Assembly (NCBI GenBank): GCA_965232615.1
Contig: OZ246985.1
Coordinates: forward strand, 992,001 to 1,056,000
From: UBA2779 sp965232615
GTDB taxonomy: Bacteria > Spirochaetota > Spirochaetia > DSM-2461
Direction: 5' to 3'
DNA: 64,000 bases
Shown: piece after piece, positions 60,828 through 64,000 of the stretch
Numbering within the stretch: the first letter of the stretch is position 1
Layout of the letters: the number at the start of each line of letters is the position of its first letter
Made by a program: the position numbers and the translations under genes
The notes under the pieces: generated by a model
What the model was told of the DNA's origin: nothing
Seen by the model: only the letters and a program-made list of their open reading frames with translations
Databases searched by the model: none

Positions 60828-62902
60828 TACAAGCTCCTTACATCGACAATGCCAGCCTGTTTGAGAATCTGAACCGCATTGGTTTTAACCACGTCATCTT
60901 TGAACCCGGAGTCCTTAAATACCACACGCATGATTTCCGGATTAAGCTTATCTTTCAGCTTGGCAATGCCTTGAACCACCTCAAGGGAAATGTCATCCGA
61001 CAGGCAGATGATCAGTGCTCCTCTACCGATAGAATAAACCAATTGAGAATTGACAGTTGATAATTGAGAATTGACAGTTGATAATTGAGAATTGACAGTT
61101 GATAATTGAGAATTGACAGTTGATAATTGAGAATTGACAGTTGATAATTGAGAATTGACAGTTGATAATTGAGAATTGACAGTTGATAATTGAGAATTGC
61201 TTTTTTCCTTCATTATCAATTTTCCATTATCCATTATCCATTCATCTATAGGCAGCGTCAGGTCGAGGCCATACTTAAGCAGGATCTCGTAAAGGACATC
61301 TTCCTCACGGCGGTCGGTTTTGATGTTGGAAATAAAGTCTTCGAGAGTACGCTCCGTCAGGTCAAAGTCTACTTCCCACGGTTTGATATTGGTGGAGTCG
61401 AGTTTGAAGACCTTGAAGCCAAGGTCACCATCATATTCAGGGTTTTCTGTTTTGATTTTGGCAGCTGCCCGGCGGATGCGTTCTTTGCTGATTTCGGCGA
61501 TCGTTTTATAGCCGGATTTAAAAGCCTCTGACTTTTCGTCCGTTGCTTCGGGGAGCTGAACCACAATGAATTTGCGCCTTCCAGTGTCTTCGGCATTCAA
61601 TCTAAATATAGCATGTGCTGTTGAGGAAGAACCGGAGAAAAAATCCAGCACAAGTTCCTCATCATTCTCAAATCCAATTTGCAACAGTTTGCTAAGAAGT
61701 TTAGACGGTTTTGGGTAGGAAAATATTTTTGCATTACCAAACAATTCTATAATTTCATTTGTTCCATGTTGACTGTAAACATCATCAATAATGGAAAATG
61801 CTTTGCCTTGTCTAATGCTTCCATCTTCATTCTTCAAATACTGTTTGCTATGCACAGACCATTCTCCTTGTGCATTTTTTATAAATTCAATCTCATTATT
61901 GGAGATAGCTTTTTCTACACGCTCTTTATTCCAATACCATTGTCTTTTAGGTTTAATAATAGTGCCATCTGGAGCTTTAATGTCGAAAATCAAATTAGGT
62001 CTTTCATCAACAGCCTTTCCAGCCTCCAGTGGGTGCGTTCGATAAGGACCTCTTTTTTTATAGTTACTATCTTTTAATTTGTAGTAGCGCTCAATGCTCT
62101 CTTTTGTGAGTGGTGTGAATATTTCGTTAAAAGATTCTATTGTTTTGCAATATATCAAAACATATTCATGTAAGGTTACTAAATATTTTTCCTTTGCTCC
62201 ACCACCATAACGCTTTTTCCAAATCATCTGATCTACAAAATTTTCCTCCCCAAAAATCTCATCACACATTTTTCGGAGATTAGAAACTTCATTATCATCG
62301 ATACTGATAAAAATCACCCCATCATCCTTCAGCAGGTTTCGGGCAAGTTTCAACCGTGGATACATCATATTCAACCAGTCGGTATGATAGCGCCCACTGG
62401 TTTCCGGATTGTTTGAGAGATTACGGCCTTCACCATCCACCTGACCGGTGATTTCCTTGTAATTTTTGATGTTATCCTTGAAGTTGTCTTTATACACAAA
62501 ATCGTTGCCGGTGTTGTATGGCGGATCGATATAGATCATCTTCACTTTTTTGTGATAGCTCTTCTGCAGGAGCTTGAGCACTTCAAGGTTGTCACCTTCA
62601 ATGAAAATGTTCTGGGTAGAATCCCAATCCACCGACTCTTCCTTGCAGGGGCGCAAGGTTCCGGTACTGGGCATCTGGGCGATCATCCGGGCTTTGCTCT
62701 TGCCGTTCCATGTGAAGCTGTAGCGTTCATCCTTATCGTTCACATACTCACCCAACAGCTCTTTCAAAACCTCAAAATCAATTTTCGTGTCTTTCGTGGT
62801 TCCATAAGACCCATCTTCGGTGAAGGCTTCCGGAAACATCTCCTTCAGTTTGCCAACGTTTTCGGCTACGATGTCCATTGTTTTACCATCCATTTTTTCC
62901 AT
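60827..62902 (-). CDS. mod: Type III DNA methyltransferase subunit Mod, copy 1
   Basis: 691 residues, ATG after AAGGAG. Beta-class adenine methyltransferase: motif IV MIYIDPPYNTGNDFVY (Asp126-Pro-Pro-Tyr129) precedes motif I LVLDFFSGSSSTAHAIF. The target-recognition region lies between them. Mod methylates and confers sequence specificity on Res. Two in-frame oddities: GTTKDTK (34-40) reads as a family D repeat, and about residues 568-620 consist of NSQLSTV seven times. The C-terminal ~220 residues are nearly identical to copy 2. Confidence 0.95.
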   Translation of the reverse strand: MEKMDGKTMDIVAENVGKLKEMFPEAFTEDGSYGTTKDTKIDFEVLKELLGEYVNDKDERYSFTWNGKSKARMIAQMPSTGTLRPCKEESVDWDSTQNIFIEGDNLEVLKLLQKSYHKKVKMIYIDPPYNTGNDFVYKDNFKDNIKNYKEITGQVDGEGRNLSNNPETSGRYHTDWLNMMYPRLKLARNLLKDDGVIFISIDDNEVSNLRKMCDEIFGEENFVDQMIWKKRYGGGAKEKYLVTLHEYVLIYCKTIESFNEIFTPLTKESIERYYKLKDSNYKKRGPYRTHPLEAGKAVDERPNLIFDIKAPDGTIIKPKRQWYWNKERVEKAISNNEIEFIKNAQGEWSVHSKQYLKNEDGSIRQGKAFSIIDDVYSQHGTNEIIELFGNAKIFSYPKPSKLLSKLLQIGFENDEELVLDFFSGSSSTAHAIFRLNAEDTGRRKFIVVQLPEATDEKSEAFKSGYKTIAEISKERIRRAAAKIKTENPEYDGDLGFKVFKLDSTNIKPWEVDFDLTERTLEDFISNIKTDRREEDVLYEILLKYGLDLTLPIDEWIMDNGKLIMKEKSNSQLSTVNSQLSTVNSQLSTVNSQLSTVNSQLSTVNSQLSTVNSQLSTVNSQLVYSIGRGALIICLSDDISLEVVQGIAKLKDKLNPEIMRVVFKDSGFKDDVVKTNAVQILKQAGIVDVRSL
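61041..61199 (-). repeat. 21-bp in-frame tandem repeat in mod copy 1
   Basis: Seven units of AATTGAGAATTGACAGTTGAT plus a partial eighth (12 bases). Each unit encodes NSQLSTV, so gain or loss changes protein length without a frameshift. Copy 2 of mod has four units at the same place. Confidence 0.95.
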
Positions 62903-62904
62903 CT

Positions 62905-64000
62905 TTACAAGCTCCTTACATCGACAATGCCAGCTTGTTTGAGAATCTGAACCGCATTAGTTTTAACCACGTCATCTTTGAACCCGGAGTCCTTGAATAC
63001 CACACGCATGATTTCCGGATTGAGCTTATCCTTCAACTTGGCAATGCCTTGAACCGCCTCAAGGGAAATGTCATCCGACAGGCAGATGATCAGTGCTCCT
63101 CTACCGATAGAATAAACCAATTGAGAATTGACAGTTGATAATTGAGAATTGACAGTTGATAATTGAGAATTGACAGTTGATAATTGAGAATTGACAGTTG
63201 ATAATTGAGAATTGCTTTTTTCCTTCATTATCAATTTTCCATTATCCATTATCCATTCATCTATAGGCAGGGTCAGGTCGAGGCCATACTTGAGCAGGAT
63301 CTCGTAAAGGACATCTTCCTCACGGCGGTCGGTTTTGATGTTGGAAATAAAGTCTTCGAGTGTGCGCTCCGTCAGGTCAAAGTCCACTTCCCACGGTTTG
63401 ATATTAGTGGAGTCGAGTTTGAATACTTTGAAGCCAAGGTCTCCGTCGTAATCGGGGTTTTCTTCTTTGATCTTAGCGGCTGCCCGGCGGATGCGTTCTT
63501 TGCTTATTTCGGCTAAGTTTACAGGCAGATTATTTTGTTGAAGAAATTGAATGGCATCTTTGTTGTCTTTCTTCATTTTCTCTGTGTCATCTAACTTTTC
63601 GGGCAATTGCACTAACAGAAATCTTCTTTTGATTTTATCTGAAATAACTAATTCAAAAAGTGCATGTGCTGTAGTTGAAGATCCAGCAAAAAAGTCCACA
63701 ATCAATTCATTTTCATTTGGACCGACCATTTCAATGATGCTTTTAATCATTTCCAGTGGTTTAGGGTTTTGAAAAACAAGGCTTCCAAATTCATTCTTGA
63801 CCCACCTCGTATCAACAGAATTGTCAAAATACCAAAAATTATCGGGAACAGAGACATCATCCGGGTTTATGTATTCCTTTACACGGGGCGGAGTATCTGG
63901 AGATCCATACCAAATAAGGTTGTTTTTTTGAAGATTCTCCAATTCTTCTTTGGATTTTCCCCAACCTCTGTTTGGGATTAAACATTTCTCTCCAGTTTCA
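62905..64000 (-). CDS. mod: Type III DNA methyltransferase subunit Mod, copy 2, cut by window edge
   Basis: The minus frame is open to the window edge (364+ residues). Visible parts: LIPNRGWGKSKEELENLQ, IVDFFAGSSTTAHALFELV (motif I), then the same C-terminal region as copy 1. The DPPY motif must lie beyond the edge. A TTG at 63942 is not the true start. Its stop is two bases before copy 1. Sequence before about 63525 is clearly different from copy 1, so the two differ in the target-recognition region but share the tail. Confidence 0.92.
   Translation of the reverse strand, partial: ETGEKCLIPNRGWGKSKEELENLQKNNLIWYGSPDTPPRVKEYINPDDVSVPDNFWYFDNSVDTRWVKNEFGSLVFQNPKPLEMIKSIIEMVGPNENELIVDFFAGSSTTAHALFELVISDKIKRRFLLVQLPEKLDDTEKMKKDNKDAIQFLQQNNLPVNLAEISKERIRRAAAKIKEENPDYDGDLGFKVFKLDSTNIKPWEVDFDLTERTLEDFISNIKTDRREEDVLYEILLKYGLDLTLPIDEWIMDNGKLIMKEKSNSQLSTVNSQLSTVNSQLSTVNSQLSTVNSQLVYSIGRGALIICLSDDISLEAVQGIAKLKDKLNPEIMRVVFKDSGFKDDVVKTNAVQILKQAGIVDVRSL
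63119..63214 (-). repeat. 21-bp in-frame tandem repeat in mod copy 2
   Basis: Four full units plus 12 bases of the same 21-bp sequence found in copy 1 (seven units there), again encoding NSQLSTV. Confidence 0.95.

Noticed and set aside
61190..61531. Plus-strand frame opposite the mod tail, repeated at 63205
   Set aside because: Appears twice only because the mod tail is duplicated; it is antisense and not conserved as a protein.

Overview
The window looks like a chromosomal stretch of a free-living or environmental spirochaete (phylum call about 0.6, by inference). Reasons: many secreted lipoproteins, a short spirochaete-type RpoZ next to miaA, a 29-residue COX24-type basic protein, a direct glutaminyl-tRNA synthetase, and a class III cyclase with the usual C-terminal tail. 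No ribosomal RNA is present. Genes lie on both strands in short operons.

Layout. 1-2.9 kb (minus): transglutaminase-like membrane protein (cut by the edge), DUF58 protein, MoxR ATPase. 3.0-9.5 kb (plus): a SUF iron-sulfur operon under an Rrf2 regulator with a visible operator: regulator, SufT-like protein, sufC, sufB, sufD, Rieske ferredoxin, sufS, sufU. 9.8-16 kb: SRPBCC-type protein, hpt, arsM with a truncated dehydrogenase behind it, tRNA-Leu, a lipoprotein, glnS. 16-20 kb (minus): thiamine importer thiB-thiP-thiQ behind a TPP riboswitch and a good promoter. 20-28.6 kb: yggS, a small membrane protein, rluD, a YmdB homologue that has lost its metal ligands, rseC-like, rdgB, an HTH protein, tolC-like, nrnA-like. 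28.8-32.3 kb: a graveyard of efflux and signalling genes (adaptor, RND pump, histidine kinase, FtsX permease), each with pieces deleted. 32.3-45.5 kb: tRNA-Cys, the 29-residue protein, miaA, rpoZ, a FolM-like reductase and folB, asnS, prs, a nucleotidyltransferase, ade, arcC, a FecR lipoprotein, serS, a NeuB-like synthase.

46.4-53.7 kb is the most unusual part. It holds a family-3 solute-binding protein, then a dicarboxylate/amino-acid symporter (SDF) fused to a second binding domain. Next comes an 1154-residue protein joining an SDF transporter domain to Cache, HAMP and class III adenylate cyclase domains, then an Asp/Glu racemase. Both SDF domains have lost the sodium-site motif NMDGT. I read the cluster as an acidic-amino-acid sensing or uptake module that signals through cAMP; that function is inference.

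53.7-64 kb is accessory: broken Rpn-type nuclease genes, a cadherin-like-domain lipoprotein, a truncated AAA/OLD-type ATPase gene, and a type III restriction-modification operon (tandem mod genes, a DUF1016 nuclease, res). That operon carries short repeats read in frame.

Scattered through the window are at least three families of small non-coding inverted-repeat elements. Family A has ends GGGYACCTCTAAAAAAC and carries zero to five copies of a ~46 bp hairpin. Family B has ends GAGTCTGTCGGACTTA. Family C has ends GTGTCAGRAAGCYTGTT. Several A and B copies are flanked by 4-bp direct repeats, and A and B share a core, so they look like MITE-type elements moved by a transposase elsewhere in the genome.
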